Origin: Arenibacter troitsensis
Lineage (GTDB): Bacteria > Bacteroidota > Bacteroidia > Flavobacteriales > Flavobacteriaceae
Length of the DNA stretch: 64,000 nt
Direction of reading: 5' to 3'
Assembly (NCBI RefSeq): GCF_900177645.1
Contig: NZ_FXAO01000002.1
Span: 434,001-498,000, forward strand
Under the pieces are notes generated by a model. It ran no database searches and was not told where the DNA came from. It was given only the letters and a program-made list of their open reading frames with translations. Position 1 is the stretch's first letter. Every line of letters begins with the position of its first letter. The position numbers and the translations under genes were made by a program. Below are positions 1 to 9,067 of the stretch, one piece after another.

Positions 1-1163
1 TTCCAACACTTCAAACTCAGACCGTCTATTTAGTTTGTGTTTGGATTCCGGACAGTAGGTGTTATTGTCACATTCGTTCGCTAATTGGGTTTCTCCAAAA
101 CCTTCCCCGGTTAATCTTGAGGCACTTATTCCTTTGGTACCGATCAAATAGTCCAAGGTTTGTTTTACCCTCTTTTCAGAAAGCCACTGGTTATATTTCT
201 CGGCCCCTCTGGAATCGGCATGTGATCCCACTTTCAGTGTCAAGGCCGGATTTTCTTCCATTAGAACGGCCAACTTGTCCAACAATTCCTTATATGGCTT
301 GCTCAAGTAGGAAGAGTTTAGACTGAAATAAACATTACCAAGATCCTTGATTTTATTTTCCAAATCTGACCTTCTCTTGTTCTCTGCATCCAATCTAGCT
401 TGCTCTTCTGCAGCCAAACGTGCCTTTTCTTTTTCTTGGGCCAAACGTTCGGCCATAAGCCTAGCTTCTTCCTCTGCCTTTTTAGCAGCAGCAATGGAAT
501 CGGATATCCTTTGGTTTTCTTCAATCAAGGACAACTTCTCCAATCCCTTTTTGGACAATTCCTTTTCAATTCCAAACCTGTATACTACTCCAGCGGAATG
601 TTGCAACTGTTTGGTGGATCCTTCCTTAATTCCCCATTTGCCCATGGTATTAAAGTTTAATCCCCATTTATCATTGAACCAGGTATTAAATCCAAAACCG
701 GCATTTGCGGTTGCCCTTCCCACAGTACCTATATCACTGTAACCGGCACCAGCTTGAAGGAATGGATCGAACCAGCCAGTTTCACCAATGATCTTATTAA
801 GATCATAACTAATCATACCATCAATGGCGTAATAATCCCTTTCAACAGTATTAATCGCTCCGTCGACCTTCTTACCAACATCATATTTATTGTACGAACC
901 AACAGCCTTTATTCCAAGTCCATTTTTAAAAAATCTACCAATACTAATTGATGAAGGATAGGGAAGTGCATTCCATGTATCTTTAATACTAAATAAATCA
1001 TCGCCCACCGGTGTAGCCGAATCATCTACAATATTATAGCCTAATCCTAAGACCCATGAACTGGTAACAACACTATCCTTAGAGGTTAGTTTTAATTCTT
1101 GGGCCCCACTAAAATTAAAGGTAAGGGCACTTAAAAAAGTAATAGCAAACGCGTAGGTTTTCA
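1..1163 (-). CDS. OmpA-family outer membrane protein, 3' partial, apparent frameshift in signal peptide
   Basis: Outer-membrane/peptidoglycan linker. Reading leftward, the protein has a signal peptide, about 180 residues of beta-barrel-like sequence (YNKYDVG, GVVYRFGIEKE), an Ala/Glu/Lys-rich coiled coil (roughly residues 215-265), and an OmpA C-terminal domain with the peptidoglycan-binding pattern SHADSRG and ending RRSEFEV, so only a few residues are missing at the left edge. The only sensible start is the ATG at 1163 (MKTYAFAI), but it runs into a stop after ten codons. The long frame is entered only if the A6 tract at 1133-1138 (T6 on the coding strand) gains one base, which restores a perfect signal peptide ending SGAQ. 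No alternative in-frame ATG exists near the 5' end. Whether this is a sequencing error, a phase-variable tract or real inactivation cannot be told from sequence alone. The family call is secure. Confidence 0.85.
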
Positions 1164-1200
1164 TAACAATGTAATTTTGGGATTCTTTTAAATCTTTGTC

Positions 1201-1235
1201 CAAAGCTATGGCAATGTTAAATGGAGACCATTTAA
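1201..1235 (-). promoter_or_regulatory. Candidate promoter with palindromic operator upstream of the OmpA-family gene
   Basis: On the minus strand TAGCTTTG (1208 down to 1201) matches the Bacteroidota -7 consensus TAnnTTTG and lies 37 bp upstream of the ATG at 1163. Just upstream, 1217-1235 is a perfect 8-bp inverted repeat with a 3-bp spacer (TTAAATGG-AGA-CCATTTAA), overlapping where the -33 element should be. This is the arrangement expected of a repressor operator; the regulator is unknown. Confidence 0.45.
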
Positions 1236-1445
1236 ATTCTACAAAAAGCCTTAAAAATCGTTAAGCGGTTTCCTACAAAACCTGTAATTACGATTTCGAA
1301 ATCCCAATAATTTTTTATCCAAGAAAACGGTATTTTAACGGACGGAACGGGCTTGCAATATCACCGGAGTAAAAATATATGCACCTAGGATCAATTAAAA
1401 TGCTTAAAACATTTTCAATTACCGTTACTAATAGACGACAGGAAT

Positions 1446-1919
1446 CTATAGCCCCAACTTTAATTGTTGGAAACTAATTTCTTTAAGGGTTAGGGGCATT
1501 TTATAAATGCTAAAAGGCGTGGTGGTTACATTGGTGATTTCCTTCTTGGAAGGTGCTAACTTCTTTGGTCCAACTACAATGCTATCCTGGGTATCTTTAA
1601 CAAGTAGCAACTCTGCTCCCCCGACACCCATAGTAGTTCCTGCACAATATATCAAGAGTAGCGACTTGCTAAAATCCACTTCCGGAATGGGAAGACCTGG
1701 CTTTCTAGTCCTGTTTATCCGAAGGAAAAAATTCTTTAATGTCTTTGAATCCCTTATCACTTGAAATTCCGATTTTTCCACTCCACTATAATTATCCGCC
1801 AATACCAGATGGAGTTCCTCAGAGTTTAGCAAGGAACTATCCACATCATTTTTAGGCACACCTTGTTGGCCAGAACAAGAAACTCCCAAAAAACATAATA
1901 ATAGTAGTGCTAATCGCAT
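1446..1919 (-). CDS. Putative lipoprotein, PrcB-like
   Basis: A 157-residue protein with a type II signal peptide: a hydrophobic stretch ending LGVSC, giving a lipidated Cys at about residue 15. The mature part contains VDFSKSLLLIYCAGTTMG followed by GGAELLLV and ITNVTTTPFSIYKMP, which recalls the C-terminal domain of PrcB (a protease-complex subunit of spirochaetes) found in many Bacteroidota lipoproteins. I consider the PrcB link tentative. Its ATG overlaps the stop codon of the upstream bshA gene by one base (TAATG), so the two genes are almost certainly translationally coupled. No catalytic residues are evident. Confidence 0.7.
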   Translation of the reverse strand: MRLALLLLCFLGVSCSGQQGVPKNDVDSSLLNSEELHLVLADNYSGVEKSEFQVIRDSKTLKNFFLRINRTRKPGLPIPEVDFSKSLLLIYCAGTTMGVGGAELLLVKDTQDSIVVGPKKLAPSKKEITNVTTTPFSIYKMPLTLKEISFQQLKLGL

Positions 1920-3067
1920 TAATTCTGCTGTAAACTTTCGTGTCTCGCCAAAAGGGCTTTTTCATATATTGCCTCATATAGTGGCAACACCTTCATGATA
2001 TCAAAATCCATTGCCGCCTTTGCTGCATTGTTTTTAAACCTTTCCAAAGTTTGGTCATCACTCAATATCTTGATCGCATTTTCGGCCATCTCATCCACAT
2101 TGCCTACATCGCTTAAATAACCAGTAACTCCTTGACGGTTAACTTCCGGGATACCACCCGTATTGCTAGAAATAATGGCCACTCTATTGATCATTGCCTC
2201 CAAAGCGGCAAGTCCAAAACTTTCTGTCTGCGACGGTAAAAGAAAAAGATCTGAAAAACATAAAATTCTATCTATCTCGTTACTATTGCCCAGAAAGATC
2301 ACCTTATTGGCAATTCCAAGCTCCTCGCACAAACGTTCGGCGCCTTCTTTTTCAGGCCCCTCCCCGACCATGATCAACTTGGCCGGAATCTGTTTTTGAA
2401 TCTTATTGAAAATTTGTATCACATCAGGAATACGCTTAACCTTTCTAAAATTACTAATGTGGGTAATAATTTTTTCATCCTCAGAGGCCATCAAGGAACG
2501 CTGACAGTCCGTAAAGTTCGTACTGTATTTCCGTTTATCTATAAAATTAGGGATAACCTCTATTTCATTTTTTATATCGAACAACTCCAAGGTGCTTTCC
2601 TTGAGGTTTTGGGAAACCGAAGTAACCACATCGGATTGATTGATGCTAAAATTTACAGCAGGTCTATAAAAGGGGTGCTTGCCTACCAAAGTTATATCCG
2701 TACCGTGCAAGGTGGTAACCATTGGAATATAAATACCCTCCTCCTCCAACATCTTCTTGGCCATATAGCCAGCATAAGCATGAGGTATAGCATAATGAAC
2801 ATGCAATAACTCAATTCCAAACAATTTAATAGTATCTACCAATTTACTGGAAAGGGCCAATTCATAGGGCTGGTAATGGAATAGGGGATACTCTGGTACA
2901 TGTACCTCATGAAAGTATATCTTATTGCTCAGCAACTCCAAACGAACCGGTTGACGATAAGTAATAAAATGAACTTCGTGTCCTCTATTAGCCAAGGCAA
3001 TTCCCAATTCCGTTGCCACCACCCCGCTACCTCCAAAAGTAGGATAACATACTATTGCTATTTTCAT
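1919..3067 (-). CDS. bshA: N-acetyl-alpha-D-glucosaminyl L-malate synthase BshA
   Basis: A GT-B, family GT4 glycosyltransferase of 382 residues that makes GlcNAc-malate from UDP-GlcNAc and L-malate, the first step of bacillithiol synthesis in the cytoplasm. Diagnostic are the N-terminus MKIAIVCYPTFGGSGVVATE, with the glycine loop of BshA, and the C-terminal nucleotide-sugar motif TESFGLAALEAM near residue 285, with the family's E-x7-E. Length matches the family. No bshB or bshC is seen in the window; in flavobacteria they usually lie elsewhere. It is followed with a one-base overlap by a small lipoprotein gene. The start is the first ATG of the frame. Confidence 0.93.
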   Translation of the reverse strand: MKIAIVCYPTFGGSGVVATELGIALANRGHEVHFITYRQPVRLELLSNKIYFHEVHVPEYPLFHYQPYELALSSKLVDTIKLFGIELLHVHYAIPHAYAGYMAKKMLEEEGIYIPMVTTLHGTDITLVGKHPFYRPAVNFSINQSDVVTSVSQNLKESTLELFDIKNEIEVIPNFIDKRKYSTNFTDCQRSLMASEDEKIITHISNFRKVKRIPDVIQIFNKIQKQIPAKLIMVGEGPEKEGAERLCEELGIANKVIFLGNSNEIDRILCFSDLFLLPSQTESFGLAALEAMINRVAIISSNTGGIPEVNRQGVTGYLSDVGNVDEMAENAIKILSDDQTLERFKNNAAKAAMDFDIMKVLPLYEAIYEKALLARHESLQQN

Positions 3068-3241
3068 CTGTTTATTTTTAATTCATTTAGAGGTTGCACA
3101 TACTGGCCATGCCTCAAGGGTCCCATAAATTTGGGCCCTAAAAAAATAGTCGAAGGAAAATGGATATAATTTCAGAATTACTAAAACAAAATCATAAATT
3201 CTTCCCATAAACCCTGGCTTAAATTTTTACAAAGTAAAGGT

Positions 3242-6154
3242 TTAATTTATAATCGATTCATAAATGGCCTTCTGAATCCTTGTTCTTAACCCAGATTTAA
3301 CTAAAAGGGTATTGGAAGCCGATGGATAGGTCCGGTTGGACAAAAAAACATATACCAAATCCTTTTCGGGATCGGCCCAGGTATAGGTACCTGTAAATCC
3401 ACTATGTCCGAAACTTTTCCTTGAAACCAAACTGCAGGCTGGGCCGCCGCCATTTGGTTCCGGTTTATCGAAACCTATACCACGTCTTACATTTCTATCA
3501 CAAAAGTAGCAGGTATTAAACTTCTTGATCGTTCTGGCTTCCAAGAACTGTTGTCCTCCGTAAAAGCCATTTTGAAGATACATCTGCATTATCTTGGCAA
3601 CATCATTGGCATTACTAAAAAGTCCGGCATGCCCCCCTACTCCCCCTTGCATGGCGGCCCCCATATCATGCACATAACCCTGTACCGTCTGATATCTATA
3701 GTAATTATCTTCCTCTGAAGGAACTATATCCCCCTTTAAAAATCTGTCCAATGGATTAAAACTGGTATGTGTAGCACCTATGGGCTTATACAAAAACTCA
3801 TCGGCCAAACTATCCAATCTCTTTTTGTACGTGTCCTCTATATACTTTTTCATTACGTAGTATGCTATGTCGCTATAGCGATATCTATTGGACTTTAGGT
3901 GCTGTCTACCAATCCGATTGTAAATAGAATCCTTGTACATATCGGATATGAATAACTGATCGGCCACCTTAACAGAAAAACCATTTGTTGGTTGAGACCT
4001 ATAAAACTGATTGGAAGGTTTTCTCTTCTCGTCCAGGGTATTGATGTAAAAGGCAATCCATGCGGGCAATCTTCCATAATGGGATAATGCCTTTAGAACT
4101 GTCACATTTTTCAACTCGGTATCCGAATAGTCCGGTATAAGTTCCTCAAAGGTATTATCCAAGGCAATTTTACCCTCCTCTTCCATCTTCATTACCATAG
4201 GCAAGGTTGCCAATATCTTGGTAATGGATGCCAAATCATAAATATGGTCTGGTGTTATTTTTTCTTCGGAATCGTAGGTTGGCTTTCCGAACCCTTTATT
4301 GTAGACTACTTTTCCCTTCCTAGCAACAACGATCTGTGCTCCTGGAAACATCAAGGAATCAATCCCATTTTTAACCATTTCATCCACTTTGGCCAATTTA
4401 CTGGAACTTATTCCAACCCTCTCCGGAAAACTATATCCCAAACGCATCAGGGACTCCAAAGGAATAGTTGTATTAACAGGAAAGTCTCTGTGGGAGGTAA
4501 CTGGCAAAATCCCTTTTGCGGGAAGTGCCCCAAAAATTACCTGTGCTGTTTTTTCCTGGGCCAATTCACTATTTTGGTACCCCAAGATCACGGCGTCGAT
4601 GCTGTCAAAAGAGGGCACCTCCAATAGAGCATAGGGTTTTGCAAATACGGCCAGAATAAGATTGGAGGTGCGCTCTTTCGCTATTTCCCCTAACCATGTA
4701 AGTTCATTCTTATTAAATTTATAAGCTTTCCACGGGCTTTCATTACTCTTGTGCAAGCCTATGATCACTAAATTGTACTCACTAAGCTTCTGCTTTAAAG
4801 TGGTTATATCCTTGCCATTAATCTGTGTTACAGTAGCATATTTGTTCAATTCCCTCAGAAAGGGGTCACTTTCAGCATCCCCAAACTTTACATAGGCAAT
4901 TTTCTTATTTTCCAACTTTTTGATCGCCATCAATGAAAAGTCGTTTTTAACTACGGTAATGGCATTCTCTATAGCTTCCTCATACAAAATATCATCCTCC
5001 AAAGAATTTAATTCTTCATAAAGATTTTTGGTATCTATAGGTTTATAGGCGTTAAGACCCACCTTATATTTTGCCATCAGAATCTTCTTTACGGAAGTGG
5101 CAAGCCTATTTTCGGTAATCCTACCTTTATTATAGGCTTCCAAAAGTTTCACCTTGGCCTTGGCAACATCCAAAGGCATTAACAGAATATCATTCCCTGC
5201 CAAAAACGCGGATAGTTCCACCTCACCTTCTTTGGCAAAATTGGATACACCTTTCATATTTAGCGCATCGGTAAATACCAATCCCTTAAAGTTTAGTTGC
5301 TCCTGTAATACATCTCCAATAATCTGCTCGGATAAGGAAGAAGGATGGCCTTCCTTTATTTCTAGGCTTGGTACGCTTAAATGAGCCACCATAACGCTAC
5401 TTAGACCTTCCTTGATCAATTTTCTATAGGGATAAAGCTCAATACTGTCCAAACGCTCCCTTGTAAAATCGATTACCGGCAAAGCTTTGTGCGAATCAAC
5501 AGCGGTATCGCCATGTCCTGGAAAATGCTTTCCACTCGACAAAACTCCGGCCTTTTCCATACCTCTCATGTAGGCAATTCCTTTTTGCGCCACATTTTCG
5601 CGATCCTCTCCAAATGAGCGATTTCCAATTATTGGATTTTGAGGATTAATATTGATATCTATGTCAGGGGCAAAATTAATATGCACTCCCAATCTTTTTG
5701 CGTGTTCGCCTATCCGGTGCCCTACTTTTTCCACTATGGCATTATCCTTAATAGCTCCTAGGGTCATATTCCAAGGGAAGGCATAGGTAGAATCCAATCT
5801 CATTGCCAGACCCCATTCGGCATCCATCCCTATCATTAACGGAACTTTGGAATTCCTTTGAAAATCGTTGGTCAATTGTGCCTGACGAACAGGACCGCCC
5901 GTAGAAAAAATAACCCCCCCAATATGATGTTCCTTAATCAACTTTTTTGTTCGTTCCGTACTGGCCTTATCCTGGTCCGAAGTAACCATTACCATAAACA
6001 ACTGTCCCAATCTTTCATCCAGGGACATTTGACTATAGGTAGTCTCCACCCAGTTTTTTTGGGCCAAAGTATCCACGGTCACCAAAGGGTTTATTTGACC
6101 ATGAACTGTGTAAATTGATAATATGAAAAGTAATACTAGGTAATTAATGCGCAT
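3242..6154 (-). CDS. Glycoside hydrolase family 3 / serine beta-lactamase-type fusion
   Basis: A 970-residue exported two-domain protein. The N-terminal half is a GH3 N-acetylhexosaminidase domain with the NagZ loop KHFPGHGDT (about residues 209-217), carrying the His-Asp acid/base pair, and FTDALNMKGV with the nucleophile Asp near 296. The C-terminal half is a class C beta-lactamase/esterase fold with the SxxK nucleophile SITK near residue 643, a YSD triad (RYSDIAYY) and HSGFTG late in the domain. The signal peptide is MRINYLVLLFILSIYTVHGQ, which is why I prefer the ATG at 6154 over 6166. Likely role is turnover of muropeptides or amino-sugar glycans in the periplasm. This fusion is recurrent in Bacteroidota; whether the second domain hydrolyses peptides, esters or nothing is unknown. 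Confidence 0.9.
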   Translation of the reverse strand: MRINYLVLLFILSIYTVHGQINPLVTVDTLAQKNWVETTYSQMSLDERLGQLFMVMVTSDQDKASTERTKKLIKEHHIGGVIFSTGGPVRQAQLTNDFQRNSKVPLMIGMDAEWGLAMRLDSTYAFPWNMTLGAIKDNAIVEKVGHRIGEHAKRLGVHINFAPDIDININPQNPIIGNRSFGEDRENVAQKGIAYMRGMEKAGVLSSGKHFPGHGDTAVDSHKALPVIDFTRERLDSIELYPYRKLIKEGLSSVMVAHLSVPSLEIKEGHPSSLSEQIIGDVLQEQLNFKGLVFTDALNMKGVSNFAKEGEVELSAFLAGNDILLMPLDVAKAKVKLLEAYNKGRITENRLATSVKKILMAKYKVGLNAYKPIDTKNLYEELNSLEDDILYEEAIENAITVVKNDFSLMAIKKLENKKIAYVKFGDAESDPFLRELNKYATVTQINGKDITTLKQKLSEYNLVIIGLHKSNESPWKAYKFNKNELTWLGEIAKERTSNLILAVFAKPYALLEVPSFDSIDAVILGYQNSELAQEKTAQVIFGALPAKGILPVTSHRDFPVNTTIPLESLMRLGYSFPERVGISSSKLAKVDEMVKNGIDSLMFPGAQIVVARKGKVVYNKGFGKPTYDSEEKITPDHIYDLASITKILATLPMVMKMEEEGKIALDNTFEELIPDYSDTELKNVTVLKALSHYGRLPAWIAFYINTLDEKRKPSNQFYRSQPTNGFSVKVADQLFISDMYKDSIYNRIGRQHLKSNRYRYSDIAYYVMKKYIEDTYKKRLDSLADEFLYKPIGATHTSFNPLDRFLKGDIVPSEEDNYYRYQTVQGYVHDMGAAMQGGVGGHAGLFSNANDVAKIMQMYLQNGFYGGQQFLEARTIKKFNTCYFCDRNVRRGIGFDKPEPNGGGPACSLVSRKSFGHSGFTGTYTWADPEKDLVYVFLSNRTYPSASNTLLVKSGLRTRIQKAIYESIIN

Positions 6155-6258
6155 AAAAAGATCCATCTTTGATGGTAACTATGAATTATTTGAATTATTA
6201 TACTTATTCGAAAAACAACCCAAACCAATGGTTTAGTTGTATTTTCAATCGGTGAAGC

Positions 6259-6741
6259 CTACATAAAGCGACCATGCCAGCTTTCTTCCGCAGGCACCTC
6301 CCAATGATTCTGGTATTCGTGCTTATTGGTTACCAAATTATTAAAGACAATGGTATTTTTGGAAACGGCTTTCTGCTTGGCCATTTTTTTGAAGTCGACC
6401 AAGGGCTTGTAAGCTACAAAATCGCCCTGTTTATAAGAAACGTTCATCTTGTCCAACAGTTCTACCTTATACTTTTGTTCCAACTGTTGAATAAAGCGTA
6501 CCGAAGCATCTATGGAACATCCTGTAGCAGCATTGAGGGTTTGATCTAGGGCAAGGATGATAAACCTGTTATATCTAATTTCATAGCCAGCACGCAATTC
6601 GCTGCCATGTGCAGTCCAATCTGCAATAAAGGCATCCAGTTCCTGCCTTAGCTGCTGTAATTCTTCCTCAGAAAAACTTCTACTGGCTTGAAAGATCCAA
6701 ACTCTAGATTCATCCGGTAATGTATTAAATTCTACGAGCAT
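6259..6741 (-). CDS. Conserved flavobacterial protein, often labelled ABC transporter ATPase
   Basis: A soluble 160-residue protein (MLVEFNTLPDESRVWIFQAS at the start). No signal peptide, no membrane segment, and no Walker A or ABC signature, so the label ABC transporter ATPase sometimes given to such proteins in Bacteroidota is not supported by what I see. It carries acidic helices (EEELQQLRQELDAFI) and the pattern FIILALDQ...ATGCSIDASVRFIQQLE, with a conserved Cys. It lies directly downstream of the Fe-S protein genes on the same strand, with a gap of about 180 bp. Function unknown. Confidence 0.75.
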   Translation of the reverse strand: MLVEFNTLPDESRVWIFQASRSFSEEELQQLRQELDAFIADWTAHGSELRAGYEIRYNRFIILALDQTLNAATGCSIDASVRFIQQLEQKYKVELLDKMNVSYKQGDFVAYKPLVDFKKMAKQKAVSKNTIVFNNLVTNKHEYQNHWEVPAEESWHGRFM

Positions 6742-6922
6742 TTATTAAATTTTTAATGTTCACCCAAACGATTCAATTATTTAGTATTCGTTCGGTTTTA
6801 TTCTACCTGGTCTTAATCTTGGTCTGTCTAATCCTAAAAATTGGTTATTTACTACTATTTTAATATTCCACTTAAACCATTCAAAGCCAAACGAGAATAT
6901 CATGATTATTGTTGTGACAAAT

Positions 6923-7714
6923 TTACAAATCCTCTGCACTGGCAATCAACTCGGCAATATCCATTACCGCCACGGAGGATTCCTTTTCCTTATTTTTCAC
7001 TCCATCGGTCAACATGGTGTTGCAAAAAGGACAACCAGCAGCTATTATTTCCGGCTTAATGTCCAGGGCCTGTTCCGTGCGTTCTATATTAACATCCTTA
7101 CTTCCTTTTTCGGGCTCCTTGAACATTTGTGCCCCTCCAGCCCCACAACACAATCCTCGCTTTTTACAATTTTTCATCTCCACCAATTCTGCATCCAGCT
7201 TGCGAATTAAATCGCGTGGAGCCTCATACACATTATTGGCCCTTCCCAAATAACAAGGATCATGAAATGTTATCCTTTTTCCTTTAAACTGACCACCTTC
7301 CATACTAATGCGACCATCCTCCAACAACTGTTTTAGGAATTGGGTATGATGTACCACCTCATAATTACCGCCAAGGCCGGGATATTCATTTTTCAAGGTA
7401 TTAAAACAATGCGGACAAGCCGTTACTACTTTTTTTACTTCGTAGGCATTTAAAACCTCAATATTGGTCACGGCCTGCATCTGAAACAAAAATTCATTCC
7501 CTGCCCTTTTTGCAGGATCTCCCGTACAGCTCTCTTCGGTACCCAAAACGGCAAAACTAACATTCGCCTTGTTCAAAATCTTGACAAAGGCTTTGGTAAT
7601 TTTTTTTGCACGATCATCAAAACTTCCTGCACAGCCTACCCAGAACAACACTTCTGGTTGCTGGCCTGCGGCAAAAAGTTCTGCCATTGTGGGTACTTTC
7701 AATTCATTTTCCAT
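6923..7714 (-). CDS. Cysteine-rich (CCG) Fe-S oxidoreductase subunit, HdrB/LutA-like
   Basis: A 263-residue cytoplasmic protein with two CCG domains: CPHCFNTLKNEYPG in the first half and CKKRGLCCGAGGAQMF followed by GCPFCNTML in the second, the ligand pattern of the non-cubane cluster of HdrB and related subunits. The ATG at 7714 is chosen because an earlier in-frame ATG would overlap the upstream gene heavily, whereas 7714 leaves a 16-bp gap. It pairs with the membrane ferredoxin gene just upstream. Together they have the parts of the single-chain ETF:menaquinone oxidoreductase (EtfD/FadF type), so electron transfer from acyl-CoA oxidation to menaquinone is the likely role (inference). Confidence 0.85.
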   Translation of the reverse strand: MENELKVPTMAELFAAGQQPEVLFWVGCAGSFDDRAKKITKAFVKILNKANVSFAVLGTEESCTGDPAKRAGNEFLFQMQAVTNIEVLNAYEVKKVVTACPHCFNTLKNEYPGLGGNYEVVHHTQFLKQLLEDGRISMEGGQFKGKRITFHDPCYLGRANNVYEAPRDLIRKLDAELVEMKNCKKRGLCCGAGGAQMFKEPEKGSKDVNIERTEQALDIKPEIIAAGCPFCNTMLTDGVKNKEKESSVAVMDIAELIASAEDL

Positions 7715-7730
7715 GTTTACGGTAATTTCT

Positions 7731-9056
7731 TTATGATTCCTTGGACCAGTTAAGCCTATCCATTTGGTTGAACGGCCAAGGTGCACCATTATTTTCAATA
7801 TTTCCCATCATATTGTTTAAGTCCGATGGTGCGGCAGATTGCTCCATCACCAAATATTGTCTCATATCCATAATAATGGACAAAGGATCAATACTAACGG
7901 GACAGGCCTCTACACAAGCATTACACGAGGTACATGCCCAAAGTTCCTCATGGGTTATATAGTCTCCCAACAACTGTTTACCATCTGCAACGAATTCTCC
8001 CTTATTGGCATCAATATTCTTGCCAACTTCTTCCAACCTATCCCTGGTATCCATCATAATTTTACGAGGGGATAACTTTTTACCCGTTTGGTTGGCCGGA
8101 CATTCACTAGTACATCTACCACATTCCGTACAGGTATAGGCATTCAGCAATTGCACCCATTTAAGGTCCATAACATCCGAAGCTCCAAATTTTTCAGGTA
8201 CGGGTGCATTCTCATCAGGAGCGGCGAATGGATCGGCACTCGGATCCATCATTAGTTTGACTTCCTTGGTAACTGCCTCCAAATTTTCGAACTGCCCCTT
8301 GGGTTTTAGCCTTCCAAAATAAGTGTTTGGAAATGCCAACAAAATATGTAAATGCTTGGAATAATATAAATAATTCAGGAACATTAAAATACCAACAATA
8401 TGTAACCACCATGCCGACCTTTCTATCAAAATGATAGAGGATGTCGACATATCTTGAAATAAGGGGGCTATAAATTGGCTAATGGGAAAAGCCCCTGCCT
8501 TGGTATAATGGGCCACGTTCATTTGTTGTAATTGATAATCAGCGGCATTCATGGTCAAAAAAAGTATCATCAGCACCAATTCTATGTAAAGAATCATATT
8601 TCCATCTTTTTTTGGCCACCCTTTCATCTCCGGATTCAGGAATCTCTTTAACTTGATCAGATTCCTGCGAATCCAAAAAACAACCACCGCAACAATGACC
8701 AACAAGGCCAGTATTTCGAAAGATCCAATTAGAAAACTGTAAAATCCACCCAAAAAGGCAAATATCCTATGGGTACCTAGAAGACCATCCATAATAATTT
8801 CGAGGACCTCGATATTAATAATAACAAAACCTAGATAGACAATAAGGTGAAGAATCCCGGGAATAGGACGTACTACCATTTTAGTCTGGCCCAGTGCAAT
8901 CCTGAACATATTGTTCCACCTTTGGGGTTTGTTATCACTGGTGTCGACAGCTTTACCCAATTTTATATTTCGGGAGAGCTTTTTAATATTTTTTGCAAAA
9001 AATCCAATTCCCGCAAAAAGTATAATTGCAAAAATAATATTCGGAATATATTCCAT
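7731..9056 (-). CDS. Membrane-bound 4Fe-4S dicluster oxidoreductase subunit
   Basis: A 441-residue protein. The N-terminal half has several membrane segments of the NarI/DsrM-like cytochrome b type (first near residues 1-20, then around 65-90, 95-125, 155-175 and 210-235) with scattered His residues suited to heme. The C-terminal half carries a ferredoxin-type pair of cluster motifs: CTECGRCTSECP, and CTSCNACVEACPVSIDP ahead of the final 50 residues. It sits between an MCE gene (12-bp gap) and the CCG-domain gene (16-bp gap), an operon arrangement common in Flavobacteriaceae. The domain sum with its neighbour equals EtfD/FadF. An HdrDE-like role with another donor is the alternative. Confidence 0.87.
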   Translation of the reverse strand: MEYIPNIIFAIILFAGIGFFAKNIKKLSRNIKLGKAVDTSDNKPQRWNNMFRIALGQTKMVVRPIPGILHLIVYLGFVIINIEVLEIIMDGLLGTHRIFAFLGGFYSFLIGSFEILALLVIVAVVVFWIRRNLIKLKRFLNPEMKGWPKKDGNMILYIELVLMILFLTMNAADYQLQQMNVAHYTKAGAFPISQFIAPLFQDMSTSSIILIERSAWWLHIVGILMFLNYLYYSKHLHILLAFPNTYFGRLKPKGQFENLEAVTKEVKLMMDPSADPFAAPDENAPVPEKFGASDVMDLKWVQLLNAYTCTECGRCTSECPANQTGKKLSPRKIMMDTRDRLEEVGKNIDANKGEFVADGKQLLGDYITHEELWACTSCNACVEACPVSIDPLSIIMDMRQYLVMEQSAAPSDLNNMMGNIENNGAPWPFNQMDRLNWSKES

Positions 9057-9067
9057 AATGTGGTTCT

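Noticed and set aside
6259-6741. ABC transporter ATPase label for the 160-residue protein
   Set aside because: No Walker A, Walker B or ABC signature is present.
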